Assembly (NCBI GenBank): GCA_013399875.1
Contig: VXAZ01006383.1
Span: 744,001 to 808,000, forward strand
Length of the DNA stretch: 64,000 nt
Source of the DNA: Gymnorhina tibicen
Taxonomy: Eukaryota; Chordata; Aves; Passeriformes; Artamidae
Direction of reading: 5' to 3'
Position 1 is the first letter of the stretch, and each line of letters begins with the position of its first letter. The notes under the pieces are model-generated. The model did not search any database, was not told the DNA's origin, and saw nothing but the letters and a program-made list of their open reading frames with translations. Both the position numbers and the translations under genes were made by a program. Positions 12,429-24,859 of this stretch are shown piece after piece.

Positions 12429-13748
12429 GATAATGTTTTTATTCTCCTTTCACGGATTTTAGGACTTAAAGGTTTCCAGAGAGGAATGATGTGCGATTTG
12501 CAAGAGGAGGCATGCATGGACTGCAGGATGCATTACATCTCATTTCTTATTTGGAGACATCACTGTCAACACAACCACACAGAACAGCATTATTGTTTTT
12601 TTAGGCATGATAAATCCACAATCTCCAACTACTACTTGTTTTTGCAATGCACGCTTCCAGCAGTACATTTTCCTAGTGCTCCCTTTTACAAGCAAGCCCT
12701 CCGGACAAATGCACCAATATCCCATCGGCTGCATTTGCACAGAGTGCAAATGAAAATAACTACTTGCAGGATTAAGGGTAGCAACTGTTTCGACACGTAC
12801 TTTCTGAATAATTTCTTGGTACACTGTGTAATCTGTAACGTGCATTCCCCCTCTACCCTCCTCCACCCAGTCATTTGGTGCAAGTAAAAAACCTTCCCGG
12901 ACTTCTGGATCCTAACTGCTATGTCAGCTGCCAAATGTAATTTGCTGTTTGCTTCCATACATATTTTTTAGCTCTTGCTAACCAGATTTTCTTCTGCTTG
13001 CTGTGCCTTGCATGCCCCTCTATAGCTATCGTACTGGGAAATAACCACCCGGACATGCTGCTGCTGCAGCAGTCGTCACTGGCTACTTCACATCCCTGTT
13101 AACTGATGAGACAATAACAGGACTTACAGTTTCTTACACTCTCAGCTCAATGTTTCTTCTCCAGATGTTGGATACTTCTCCTGTTTAATAACCTAAAACT
13201 TTATTTGTTTTTAAACACAGTCTAAATCAGGAGGCTGGAAATTCCAAATGTAACTTAGACGCAAGAAGCATGTTTACAGATGGGGGGGAATATACATTTT
13301 CTGATGACACGAGGAGGAAAAAAGGTGCAGCCTTTCCCCGTCGACACTAATCTCCCTTCAGGATGATATTAGCAGCTGTCACATATAAATACTGCAGACT
13401 AGTAATGCAGGTGGAAAAAAAAAAAAAAAAAGCGACTGACAGACTTCTGTTTGCATGCACTGTTAGCCGCGAATTATCGAGGTGCAAGGCTGCCAGCACC
13501 TACAGTTTGACGGAACTAGGCAGCCCTAAGCACTAATCTTATCTGCATTAAGCTGCACGGTAACTGATGCCTGTGATTACTTCCAACAGAGTAATGCAGG
13601 TAGGGATGCAGAGACAGCGAGTAGGTGAGCCTTTCCCACATCATCTACTGAATCCCAAACATTGATTCTTTCCCTAGATAAATATACTGCGTGTCGGCTT
13701 TTTTTTTTTCTTTAAAGGAAATGCATCCCAGTGTAAAGGTAACTTTGC
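12429..13748 (-). other. PCDH9: PCDH9 5' leader proximal part and probable first intron
   Basis: This is non-coding sequence between the start codon and the candidate exon-1 donor. A weak acceptor-like stretch (pyrimidine tract, then TTTAAG) ends at 12465, 36 bases before the ATG, and would give an intron of about 1.3 kb. The acceptor is poor, so the leader might instead be continuous or use another acceptor. It contains a 9-bp inverted repeat with POU-like half-sites (12732-12752) and an A17 run (13415-13431). Antisense open frames here show no protein features. Confidence 0.35.
12732..12752. promoter_or_regulatory. Inverted repeat with octamer-like half-sites
   Basis: CATTTGCAC and GTGCAAATG form perfect 9-bp arms around a 3-base spacer. 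Each arm differs by one base from the POU octamer ATGCAAAT (GTGCAAAT). It lies about 0.3 kb upstream of the PCDH9 start codon and could bind a POU-factor dimer. Confidence 0.35.
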
Positions 13749-13757
13749 ACTTACGTT
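13749..13757 (-). promoter_or_regulatory. PCDH9: Candidate splice donor of the PCDH9 non-coding first exon
   Basis: The minus strand reads AAC then GTAAGT, a perfect six-base intron start, with the exon end at 13755. Its position between the CpG-island promoter and the coding exon fits a 5'-UTR exon. It is inferred from sequence only. Confidence 0.35.
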
Positions 13758-14790
13758 AGTTGTCTACCTTTGACGATCTGCTGCAGCTAAGCAATGATCT
13801 GTTCCAGCAGATACAGCACAATGCATCTGGTAAACCACCAGTTTTGGAGAAATCAGCAGCAGCCAAACGCTTCCTCCTCGAGATATGTGTTGCTTCGGGG
13901 TGGCAAATTAGCAACTCCAGGGAACAAATTCACAGTTCTGTCGTTAGTCATCCTCTCCACGTTTCATTCCTATGAAGCGGCGATCCTTTGGGTGTCTAAC
14001 GTGCACGCAACAACCCAAACAAACAGCAAGAGAAAAATCCGGTGCACTTCTTAGAGCGGGGGTATTTTCCACTCTGCACTGCACACCATTCCCATCCCTC
14101 TCTCGGCAGAGCAGAGGCAGCTACATGAAGTCTGCAACTTCTGACTGGAAATGGCAAGAGTTGGTCTGGCGGTGCTTCTCCCTCTTTAGCTCTGGGGTGA
14201 CAGTTGCCCAAAAAAAAAAAAAAAAATTAAAAAAAATCCTAATAGGTTATTGCTTTAGTGACGGGAGGAAGCGGCGGCGCTTTCCCTCCTCCCTCCCTCC
14301 CTCCCAGCCTCTCTCCCTCACATACGCTCTCTCCTTCTCCCTCTCTCTCTCTGAACTGAAATTCTTGATATAACTCTCAATAAGCCCAGAGGGAGGGTGN
14401 GGAGCGTGGCGGGGAGGAGTGTGGCGGAGAGACGCGGGCGCGGCGCGGGGGTCGCGGCCACCCGGAGGGCGAGCGGGCGCTCCGCGGTCGGAGGCGCAGC
14501 GCCCCGGGGGGCGCGGAGGGGAGCGTAGGAGAGGTGGGCGCGGAGGTGGCGGAAAGCAGCGTCGGGTTTGCGCGTAGCTGAGGGGTAATTCGTAAAATAA
14601 GGGCTTGGTGTGCGTTTGGGTTGGTGGTGTGGTTTGGGGTTTTTTGGGGGGCGGGGGATGCCCCAGTGCGTGCTCGGTCTCGCTTGCGCGGGGCAGTGCG
14701 GCCGCCCGTGGTGCGAGTCGGGCCCGGAGCGGAGCGGTGGCCGTGGGGCCGCCGCCCGGCGCCGCGCAGGTTCGGAGGCAAGCGCCTGCC
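13755..14790 (-). other. PCDH9: Candidate non-coding first exon and 5' UTR of PCDH9
   Basis: This is the region between a strong candidate donor and the CpG island. It contains a purine-rich (minus strand) block at 14280-14352 including GGGA repeats and a (GA)6 run, and an A17 run on the plus strand (14210-14226). The upstream boundary is guessed from a TATAAG motif (minus, 14816-14821). Transcription could equally start further inside the island, for example near 14390. Confidence 0.25.
14291..14305 (-). promoter_or_regulatory. G-quadruplex-capable tract
   Basis: The plus strand has four consecutive CCC runs separated by single T. The minus strand, the PCDH9 sense strand, is therefore GGGAGGGAGGGAGGG, with a further GGG at 14284-14286. 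Single-base loops make this a canonical G4 sequence. If PCDH9 starts in the CpG island, this lies in its 5' UTR. Confidence 0.7.
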
Positions 14791-14826
14791 CCGGCCCGCC
14801 TTCGCCCGGTTCGGCCTTATATTTAA
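14395..14826 (-). promoter_or_regulatory. PCDH9: CpG-island promoter of PCDH9
   Basis: This is the densest GC/CpG block of the window; by eye I count 23 CpG in the 120 bases from 14401 to 14520. It lies about 2 kb upstream of the PCDH9 start codon. A TATAAG on the minus strand (14816-14821) borders it on the upstream side. An N is present at 14400. Long open frames here on both strands are a by-product of GC-rich sequence lacking stop codons and are not called as genes. Confidence 0.65.
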
Positions 14827-15185
14827 TACATGCCCTTTCATCTATAATTCAGGCTGCTCTGACTCCAGCCCCGTCTCGGCTCCCATTTACGCCTGCACAC
14901 CTTTCTCCTTCCCTTTCCCCGAAGGGTCAGCCGAGACACTCGCCAGGGGAGGGAGAGAGCTACTCTGCTGGTTTGGGTTTTGTCTGCTTAAACATTGAAC
15001 TGGAAAAGATTCCTCCTCTCTGTGGTTTGATAAATAATAAAAGTGATCGTTTCGCCTTCCCCATAAATGACACAGGTAAATTATCCAGCTAGCCACAAAG
15101 AAGTATCACATGCCTGGAAGACACTGTAATAAAATGCCAATATATTACAATATGAGTGACCTCAAAAGTGTGACAAGAAGATGAT

Positions 15186-15213
15186 TATAGTGCATTATCT
15201 ATAGTGCATTATA
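15186..15213. repeat. Tandem duplication, 2 x 14 bp
   Basis: TATAGTGCATTAT(C/A) occurs twice head to tail, followed by a partly matching third copy beginning TGTAGTGC. It is probably slippage-derived. Confidence 0.7.
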
Positions 15214-16149
15214 TGTAGTGCCTTTTTCAACGTCTTCTGAAGCATGAATGAACCTTCATTTGACTGTGCTTTTATTGCTAGCTTTTCTCAGCTTGAACTT
15301 ACAAGCTGTATGACAGAACCTAGCCAATTCCAGGTACGTGGCCACGCTGGCTGCTGGTTCTGGTTAAGCCTTTCAAATATATATGCATAGAAAAAAATCA
15401 AAGATAACATCAGCATTTGACTCTTTCTGTGTGTGGTACTATCTCATTTGCACATTTTCAGTTGATAGCATTGGTGAGCTAAAGATGAGTGTTCTACCTT
15501 GAAGATTTTACATTTTGAGATGCAGGCTTTTAGCCTCAGACTCCTGTATGTGTCTGCACATAGGATGCACTGTTAAGAAATGGTGGAAACTGCTTGTACC
15601 TCTTAGAGGTCAGTAATTTGCATGGCTTGGAATTGTGTGCTACATACTGATAAATGTACATATCCTTGCAAGTCATATGGATGCAGACGCTGTATGTGAA
15701 CATTGCCCATCCTGTAATCCCATGATGCGTAAAGATTAAAAGCTCTCAGTTTTGCTGTGCTTTGTAGTTGTGTCCGAAATACTCTCGTTACAGATACACA
15801 CAGAAAAGAAATTGATCCCGGTTTTGATGACATCAAGTAATGTTAGAAAACGGAACTGGATCTAATAATAGTTTAAGAAAAATGTTCATTATGTAATACA
15901 GGAAGGATGGCTAGAGCCCCAGCATTGAAAGTCAAGCAAGTGTTATGAAGGAGCAACCTTACTGCCAAACCACTTAGAAAAAGAATTCTGTGAATGAATT
16001 AAGTATGCAGTTCTTTTGTCTTTTAAAATACAAAGCAGAACAGCCATTAATAAAGGAGATAATTAGAACTGCTAGCATTCTGTGTAATGCAGTCTGCTTC
16101 TGAAATACGGCATGTTTATGTATGCATTAATAATGCACACATTTTTCCT

Positions 16150-16290
16150 GACACTAGTCATATCACAGCAGTATGGCATCACAGACGTTTTATAGCCTCA
16201 TTCTAGTAACATCACAGGCATATAACATTCTTATTCTAATCACACCATAGTCATTTCAATGTCACATTGTAGTCACATCACATAGCCTGG
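16150..16290. repeat. Irregular ATCACA-rich array
   Basis: The hexamer ATCACA or a close variant recurs at irregular spacing (about 16162, 16178, 16211, 16239 and 16276), interspersed with TAGTCA and ATAGCCT words. It may be a decayed minisatellite. The copies are too diverged to define a unit with confidence. Confidence 0.3.
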
Positions 16291-17492
16291 TAATAATTAT
16301 TTAACTTTATTGCTAAGCTGAATAGTTTTCTGTTTGCTCAGGGATGACTTAAACTTGTAGTCAGAACTGATTAGCACATGCTCATAAATGAGTTCTTCTC
16401 ATGTACACAGGGTTAGACTCATGAAAAGTTAGGAAGAGAAAAAAAAATTCAGTGAACTAGTGTCTGTTGGACTTAAACCCAATGCAATTGCAAGTCACTA
16501 TAATAGCACATTTTTGCTGTTTTCTGAAGTAATTTTAGAAAGCCAAAGATGTTTACATGCAGATCTGTCATGTTAATGTTTATGTGCTTGCTTTAAAACA
16601 CTGTAGTTCTTTAAGTAATCATACATTATTAACCTCATGGAAGAGGCAGGTCTTCAAACTGTTGTATTAGTACACCAGATTGTAAATTGAGGCCCAGAGT
16701 ACCAAAGGGGCTAGAACTGTCACAACTGCTTCTAATAATGGTAGAAAAAGAACTGAAAGGGCTGAATTCCTGAGCAGGAGTTGGAATCACCCAGTGCAGC
16801 ATTAATGCCACCCCTGCAATGTGAGGAACTGCTCTGGGACATGTTCTGAGTTCACCTGAGTAGCCGTGTTTATCCTCCAATAGATGTTCATTCCATCACT
16901 CTTATATTTGAGAAAACTGCAGTATTCGATGCCATGTTCCCCTCAAATGCAGCTGTGGTGCCATTATTTGTACGGTTTCTTAATAGTCACCTTTCTTTAC
17001 CATTATGGATTAGTCTTTTGTCTATGTGTAAGAGCACTGGACTCATAATCGCATTGCAACCTATTGAAATTACTTCTGTATTATAACATACTAACTATTC
17101 ATCCACATCATTGCTTGTTATCTTCTTCTCCATATTATTATGTATCAAATTCTTTTCCATATCATATTTGACTCAAATTCTAGCATGCTAGAAACTGACT
17201 CCAATTATTCTGTACTAGCTATAGTCAAATTGCGCTAAATGGAATTGCTTACATTGTATCACAGTGGCTAAGGGCTCACACAATGCATTATACATGAAAC
17301 TGATTCACATTATGCTTAGCTAACTAAAGACTTTAATCTTGAAGTGTTGAGCATAAAATGCTATCATTCTTCACTGAACTGGCTCTGGTCACTTGATCAT
17401 TTTGTACCTGGGATTGCCTCTTACAGGCTGTTATTATTAAAGCAAAATGGCTTTTCCTCTCCTGCAGTTCTACCACTTTCTGTGGAGAGCTG

Positions 17493-17510
17493 ATTCATAT
17501 GCTAATGAAT
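17493..17510. promoter_or_regulatory. Inverted repeat ATTCAT-N6-ATGAAT with POU-like core
   Basis: Perfect 6-bp arms flank ATGCTA, so the centre reads ATGCTAATGAAT. This resembles octamer/Brn-type and homeodomain (TAAT) sites. It lies within a unique, moderately GC-balanced 150-bp stretch. Function is not demonstrated. Confidence 0.3.
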
Positions 17511-20500
17511 GAGCTTTCTTATTTCATGGCAGAGCACTGCAACACTGGAACCTGACCTATGGTGCACCTATAGGATGTCCCCTTCAGTTCAGCATAGTGA
17601 AAAAATGCATTATAAAAATCCTCTTGTGTGTTCAGATTGCAGGTTATGTGCTAACTATTGAGCAATCCTTAATATTATCCCCAGAGGTCTTGTTTCTGAA
17701 TGTTGCTGAAGTCATTAGGAAATATATCCTTGGTCCCATCCGCAATAGGAAGTATTCAAGGCCACATTGCCAGTTCTGCTGAGGTCTCTCTGGGTGTTCC
17801 TGGTGTGGTTGTCCCCAGAAGGAGAAGAGATTATGAGTTCAGTGTGGCAGGTAAAGAAGTGAAGACTCTCCCTGTTACAGATAGTTTTTAATCCATGAAG
17901 GAGTCCACCTCCACAGGGCAGACATTCGCTCTGCTCTAACTGGCACTGGCATTGCTGTATCCTTGATTTCAGTTTCTGCCACAGTTCAGTCTCACAGTAA
18001 CCTCATGAAACCCACTTCTTACAAGAAGCTCTGGGCCAAAAAGTGGTGCTTATAATCTGCTGCACTCCTAACCCCCAAAATGTAAGGGCATCTGTGAAGA
18101 CAAGAGATAGGAATGCTACAGAGGCGGGAGCAGCATATGGAGAGGATTGTGGAGTCTGTTGTTTTCTTCATATCTTTACAAGCATGTTTCTCCTTGCAAG
18201 CATGATGCTTTGGTCCAGACTTTGTACACATAATGGTTTGTAGTTCAGGAGCTTGCTTCAGAGTTACCTTGTCTTCTTGGGTAGAAGGAATGGACCTGTC
18301 TTTATTTACATGAGTAGTTCAAATGAAGTCAATAGAACTGTTCTGGGTAATGTAAACCATACGTAACTACAGCATTTGAAGAAGCCAGGTAATTGAATTA
18401 TAAATTCTATTTACTTAATATACTCATTTTTGCAATTTCAAAATGTATTTAATTGTTTTTCAGAATGGTTGTGAGAGCTCTAGGAAAAGAAAAACACTTA
18501 AGCAAGCAGTTCAGGACTACATAATAATCTGTACTCTTAAATAAACAGCAATAGCTAAGTCAGTTAATGATTAATAATTTAAGCCAATTGAGCTGCTGAG
18601 ATGGGGCAAGAGTTGCAGAATTGGGACCTTTTAATGTGTCTTTCTTCAGGAAAATAAACTCAGTCCCTGGATAATCAAATCACAAAAGGGGCAGGTGATG
18701 ACCTTCATTCCATTTGAATGGCAGAACTAAATTTAAGTGAATTTGCCATTTTTTTTGACTGACAAAGACTGCAAATGTCAGTTCATGGCTCTGAAGGGTC
18801 TACAAGTGCACAAGCTGAAAGCTGGCATTTTGCAGTGCCAGTGTTTAATCCCTGTCACTGTACAATGCAACAAGGTGCCCAACTCCCATTAATTATTGCT
18901 GTTTATTTAAAAGTACAGATTAATATGCAGGCTTGAATTGTTTGCTTGAAAGTGTGTAGGGCTTTTTCCTCCCTCACAGGGCTTTAGTATCTATTTACTA
19001 TAATAATAAAAATCCATCTGGATATAACTAAAAGAGAGTAATAAGTGCTGTTTAAAATGCAATTATTGGACCACTTAGATGTAATTTCATGTGGCACAAA
19101 AAGAAAAAAAAATGCTTAATTCTTTTTTACACTCATGTCATTTGTTATGGAAGTACTTGATGAATCAGAACACAGAAGCAGATTCCAACCAATGTGCTTT
19201 TGTGTAAGGCGAAAATATTCCAAAACCTTCAAATAACCCTATGTCTTACTGATGCTTTATTGCTTAAAAAGAGTAGAAGGGAAAAGAAAGGAAGTCTAAA
19301 AGCTTTCAGACAAAAAAATGTCTAAATAAAGCTTTACTGAAGCATTTTCATTTCCATCAAAACGCTAATGTAGATCCGATAGATGGAGTTATGCTGATGC
19401 AATGTTGACAGGATCAGAATGAGACCCAAAACACGGAATGAGACCTCCTTCAGGCATTTTCATGGTTTACCAAAACAGTCATTTACTTTGTTTTTCTGCT
19501 TTCAACTCATGACCTGCTCCTTGCCTGCACAGAAAATAGAAAATGCTCAATTTAAATCAATATGTATATACTCACACTAACTTGCATTAGTGAGATTGAC
19601 ATCTTTACATCTGGATTTGAACCTAAATATCTTCTTTTTTTTAGTCCTACTCTTCTGTCAGTCATGCCTCACCATTTACAAAAGGTTACTAAGGTAGTAA
19701 AGCTTGATTAAACCCTTTGTCCTCTGGGGAAAAAAACCCCAGCTTGTTTGACGTAGACATAGCTTTATTCTTTAAATTACAAAGGCAGACAGACAGATGA
19801 CTAATTTCTCTTTAAAAGCATCATGCTGTTCTGATTGCTTCTTCTTATTTCTAACACTTCTGCATTTCTTAACATTCCAGTTAAACCAAGGCATCTATGG
19901 TTTTGAGGTTTTATCTCTTGGGAGTTGTATGTTCAGTGTTCTGGTGGTAGAAATACTGCAAAAACTACACCCTTTCATTAAGCAGATGATGCCCATGCAT
20001 ATGCACTGAAGGGAAGAGCAAAAGTTCCTAAACCGCATCCCTTTTCAGTGCCCCAGTAGCATGGCTGTGATTTTCAAAGACCCTTTTTTCTTCAGGGCTC
20101 AACAGCTGTAAAAGAGAAGGTGTGTGCCCTCCTCCCATGGGCAGCAGTACCCTGACTCTGTACATGCCACCATGTTCTGGGGAAGTACTTTGATATAATT
20201 CTGGCTTTCTGGAGGCCAGTTCCTCTCTGAGCTCCTCCTTATATGGAAGCCAGTATTCTGCAGAGTGCTCATGCAGAGCTGAGCCTGAAAGAAAGGATTA
20301 ATCCAAATGAAATTACTCTCACGAAAACAATGGGGGAAAATTACAGATCTGAGTTTGGTATGTATTCAGAGAATAGGAATATCACCAAATACCTTTGCTG
20401 TCATTTACATTCTGTTCAATATCCTAAAAATATTTAGATTCTAGGCAAGAGGAAAAAATCTACATGACCACAACATGACTTCTCAATAGATTTTCACTGT

Positions 20501-23500
20501 TCCATTTAGTGACTTTATTGTCCAGGTTTCTTAATAGGCAGAAGTCACTCAAAGTCTTAAAGTAGATAATGTGTTATCATGTATGTGGTAAGTAATAATG
20601 TAAGCAAAGTAAAAACATACAGGTAATGGGGCAGTATTTTCCCTGTATGAGAACTTACTGGGCATTCTTAGGAAATAGTTTAGGGGAAGAATAAGCAAGA
20701 GTTTCATGGGTTTTCCTTTTTTATTACTAATAAATCACTGCTTCTGCCTCCCATGTTGACAAGCAGCAGATGTTTCAACACAAACTCTATCAAAGTTAGT
20801 CATTTTGTCCTCTCTCTTATCAATGTTTCTGTCACTCTGAGGATGACATGCATCAGGAAATAAGTAAGCACCTATCTATAGGGGCATCACTCAGTCATGC
20901 TTAGACAATTATCACTGCAAAACACACTTCTGACTGATCAATAATTGCTTTCCTTGTCAAACTTCTGGATGTCACAAGCAGCACCAAAGAAAGGGATCAG
21001 ACCAGTGCAAAGCCTTGTCTAGACAGGTAGATTAGATTGCTTTTAGTCCTAGCAGAAGCAGGAGGGTGCCACAGTAGTCTACAGCAAAACCTAACAAGGC
21101 ACCCATCACCCTTTTTCCTGCAATGGGCTTGGGCAGACTCCAGTTGTGTGAGCAAGAAAAATCCCCCCTCCATGGGAGGACACCTTATAATCTGAAAAAT
21201 GCAATATTAGGAATAGCTTGGAAGTGCCACAGTTTTTTTCCTGACAAAGTTTGTTCTGACATAGGCCAGAAAGTTGTTATTTTCAGATGGATTTACAGGG
21301 ATCAGTTCTTAGATTCCCTTTCATATCTCCGTCTTTCCCCTTTATCTTTTTAAAGCTTGGATAGACTGAAGGCCTTCTGTCTGATTCGCTTATATCTGCG
21401 CTTGCAAACCTCAGGCCTGTGATGAGGAGAGGATACTTGTTTCCGAGATAGAATATTTTGGAAAACAATAACTCAAGTTTATTCACAGTCCTCTTTAGAC
21501 ATTCTTCTTCTCTATAGTATATGTCTATATAACCATTTGTCACTGAAGACAGTAAATTTGTGCAATAGAAAAAGAAACCTACAGATTTCCTTGGACTGAA
21601 AGCTCAGATGAAATGCATCTGATGATAGGGGAAAAACATGTGAAGGTGTAATACAAAAATGATACGTTTATCTCATTTCTGTAACTGTGAGGTCTTTTTA
21701 CTTAAAGGCATAACAAACTACGTCGGTCATTGTAAAACCAGATCCACCCTCCATATGCTATTACCATACCAGTGAGGAGTAATAATTGCAAAGCCTTTTT
21801 CTCCCCCACTGCTTCAGTGCTGTCAATCCCACAGAACACCTGTGCAATTCAGTAAACTTCATATACTGAGCACTAGTCATTTTAAAAAGGTGAGCTTCAG
21901 CTACTGCTTGGTTTACATTGCTGTTCAGCTGATTCTTGACTGAGAAATGTAGGGAGTCTTACTGAAATATTAGTATTTGTTCTAACAGCACGAGTGCCAG
22001 AGGACTTCAGGATACACAGTGAGACAGCCAATTGTATTCAGCACAATAATATGCTTTTCATTACTGACAGAAACAATAAAAAAATGCAAACCGAAAAACT
22101 ATGAAATTCTTATTAACAAGATTAGATTTAAGTGACTAAAGAGACTGTCTGCTAGCCCTAAAGATGCATGCATTGTAAAGATGGTATAGCAAGAATCTTT
22201 CTCTGTACACACACCTAAGCTACTACAAGAGAACCAGCAGAATTGTGAGCTTTCAATTTTCTTCCCCATTAAGTGTTTGATCTTGGATCTAAGTCTTTGA
22301 ACAGGAGTGAAAGTCTCCATTCCACCAACAAAAGGGTTTCTGTCACTCTGCTTTGGTCTATGATAGCTCAATGCCCAACACTTTCTTAATGGAACAACTA
22401 TGCAAGTATTCCTCAGCGAGACACATCTGTTGCTTTAAAACATTTAATGTAAAATACTGTAAGGTAAGGCTTTTTGCCAAAGCTTGGATTCTTTTGCAGT
22501 GACACATCTATGGCTAACGAGTAATCTTTCGGTTTTACTTATTTTTTATTTATTAGTAGATATAAGCTTTCAATCAGCCTACAGAAGTTGAACCTAACTG
22601 GTTCTCTTGCAGATGTTCATATGTTTCAGTTTTCCCAAAAATGGAAACGAAAAAATTGGTCATGAAGCAGAACTGTGCTGTGCCTGAACATAGGCTGTAA
22701 GGCATAAGAAACTCATTTCAAGATCAGGACCTGCATGTTTTAATAGTAGTAAGAGGAGGTAATGTTGAAAATACAGCTCCTCCCCACTGAATACAGACAG
22801 GAGGCTCATTTTCACAATTCTTTCTTTAATTGCATTCTTTAGGATAGCATTACAAATGATTATGTCAGTGTTCCCACTTAGCCTAAGGGAGCTCCGATTT
22901 AAAGTATGTGCTCACAAATTCTGTTCTTATTAACACTGATACTGCTTGTTCTTATGTGCAGTAGATCTTGCATAATATTGGAAAACCTCTAAGAAGCTAT
23001 GTGGTTAAAAAATTCCCAAAGCCTCAAAAAACAGGTCTAAAAAGACCTTAGTTATCTCAAGTAAGTCATGGACAGAACATAGGTATCCACCTCAATGTAA
23101 TTCTAAAAGTCTTAACTTGAATGTCATCAAACTGAAGAAAGTTTGTCCACAGCTTGCTTCAATTTAAATAGTTCTGAGAAGCTGCATTTGTGCTTTTGTG
23201 GCTGTTCAAAAACCTCTTAGTCTTGCCCTGTCTAAGCAATGCACATCTCAAGCCATTTCAGGATCTACAATAAGATCCTTTTCCTCTTCTCACTGGCTAA
23301 AACAGTGCATGCTTACAAAATCAAGCTTTGTGTAAAACAGTGCATTTTTTTTACTCTGTTTTTAAGCACAACCATGAAATTAGTGTTTAAATGGTTTTAG
23401 TATTCCTTTAGCCCAGAACACTCTACTTGCTTTTTGTCTTTATAGATTCAAAATCAAAACTCCTAATTTCTGGAAGAACATCTTAGATATGTCTCCTGAT

Positions 23501-23548
23501 GATGCTGTTCACTTTGATAACATGGTTAAGTCCTGCTGTGGCAGGTGG

Positions 23549-23554
<6 letters not shown>

Positions 23555-23596
<42 letters not shown>
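23555..23596. repeat. (TG)21 microsatellite
   Basis: An uninterrupted dinucleotide run is preceded by a short TATATA stretch. It is likely polymorphic in length. Confidence 0.97.
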
Positions 23597-23599
<3 letters not shown>

Positions 23600-24350
23600 A
23601 TTCCCAGGCATAGTGGACAACACTGGAGGGTGTCTTGGCTTGCACTCTTTACACCATGAGCTGTGTATATCCCTTGCGTGAAACTGTCATTCAAGAAAAT
23701 CCTTCATAGTGTCAGTAAGCCTGACCCTCCACAAGGAATCAATGAGTTGCAGGTGGTGCATGGAAGGGTGGTGCATACTTGAGTCACACAGGACAAAGGA
23801 AAAAAAAGCCTCTTGGCTCTCCTGCTTCCTCAGAGAATTGTCATGAAGTTCTAGCCTGTTATTCAAGTGCTCTTGGTGGCTCGTTTTCCACTTCTAAGAG
23901 GTCTATAGTAGGTAATTCAAAAGCATTCCTAATACCAGTTGCTTTCGGTTGTCTAAACAGGGCTCTCTCACTCTTTGAGAGAATCTATCAGGATGTGCAA
24001 ACTGAAAAGTTACATGTCCAACTACATGCTCTCCATGTGCTGGTGGATAAATCATCATGCTAGTCAGAGTTTCTGCTTCTCTGACTGGTTTAGAGGAAAG
24101 AGTGGTCTCTTTCATTTCTGAAAGATAGCCACTCTGTAATTCTGCACTCATCCCATGTGTTCTAGAGGCAACCGGTGTGCTCCTGTGAGGGATATGCAAC
24201 TGGAACATGAATATTTCAACTACTAAATGGCTTCCTGGAGCTTTACCTAACCTCATTTACTAGCTCAAATGCCATAAAAATTACCCATACACTTCCCACA
24301 GTTTTATCTACTGTGAACTGGGTTATATGGAGGCACAAGGGCAATTTCTG

Positions 24351-24430
24351 TGGGGTTTTTTTGGGTTTTGTTTTTGGGGGTTTTTTGTGTGTGTGTTTGT
24401 GTGGTTTTTGTTGGTTTGTGTTTTTTTTTA
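24351..24430. repeat. G/T low-complexity stretch
   Basis: Only G and T occur over most of this stretch, with three runs of three or more G followed by GTGTGTG and poly-T. It falls short of a four-run quadruplex motif. Confidence 0.8.
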
Positions 24431-24859
24431 ATTATCACAGAAGTGTCAGGGAATGTCTTCATTATCCTGATTAAAAAAAAAATCAGAATTAAAGAGTAAT
24501 TAATCTTCCTTGAAGATATTTACATCTAAATAGCAGTAACGGATCTAATGATCTCAAATTTATTGTGCTACAATGAATGTAGATCCTGGAACAAAGAATA
24601 ATTGGGGGGAAAAAAGGATTAATATTTATACAGTGTCATTTTTAAACAAAGACATCCAGAATAATTAAGTATGTGTGTATGTAAGAAGGAGTTTCTGTAA
24701 TTAGGAAGCATTCCTGTGGTACATTTAATTGTATTTCAGAGAGCAGTCCTATTTGGTGAAGGAAAAGTACAAGTTGGGGTTGGTTGTTTGTTTGTTTTTT
24801 GGGGGGTATTTTTACAGATAAATATAGAAGCTCTGCTTGTTTTCCCTGAAACTGCTGAA

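Larger units (their letters stand above)
14831..24859. other. Gene desert upstream of PCDH9, first part
   Basis: AT-rich unique sequence with no coding, RNA or transposon feature that I recognise. Small items are a 2 x 14 bp tandem duplication (15186-15213), an ATCACA-rich stretch (16150-16290), an inverted repeat with POU-like core (17493-17510), a (TG)21 microsatellite (23555-23596) and a G/T low-complexity stretch (24351-24430). The unique AT-rich stretch near 18.4-19.1 kb, with short poly-A and TAAT motifs, looks like a possible conserved non-coding element. I cannot test conservation. Confidence 0.65.

Noticed and set aside
12486..12887. A 133-codon plus-strand frame and overlapping minus frames upstream of the PCDH9 start
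   Set aside because: No signal peptide, domain or biased composition. Frames on both strands overlap, as expected by chance in a region of low stop density.
14377..15092. Frames of 125-160 codons through the CpG island on both strands
   Set aside because: GC-rich DNA has few stop codons. The translations are Pro/Arg/Ala- or Gly/Arg/Ala-rich without structure, and one crosses an N.
23555..23596. Repeat array considered as CRISPR-like or satellite
   Set aside because: A simple TG dinucleotide run without spacers, in vertebrate DNA.
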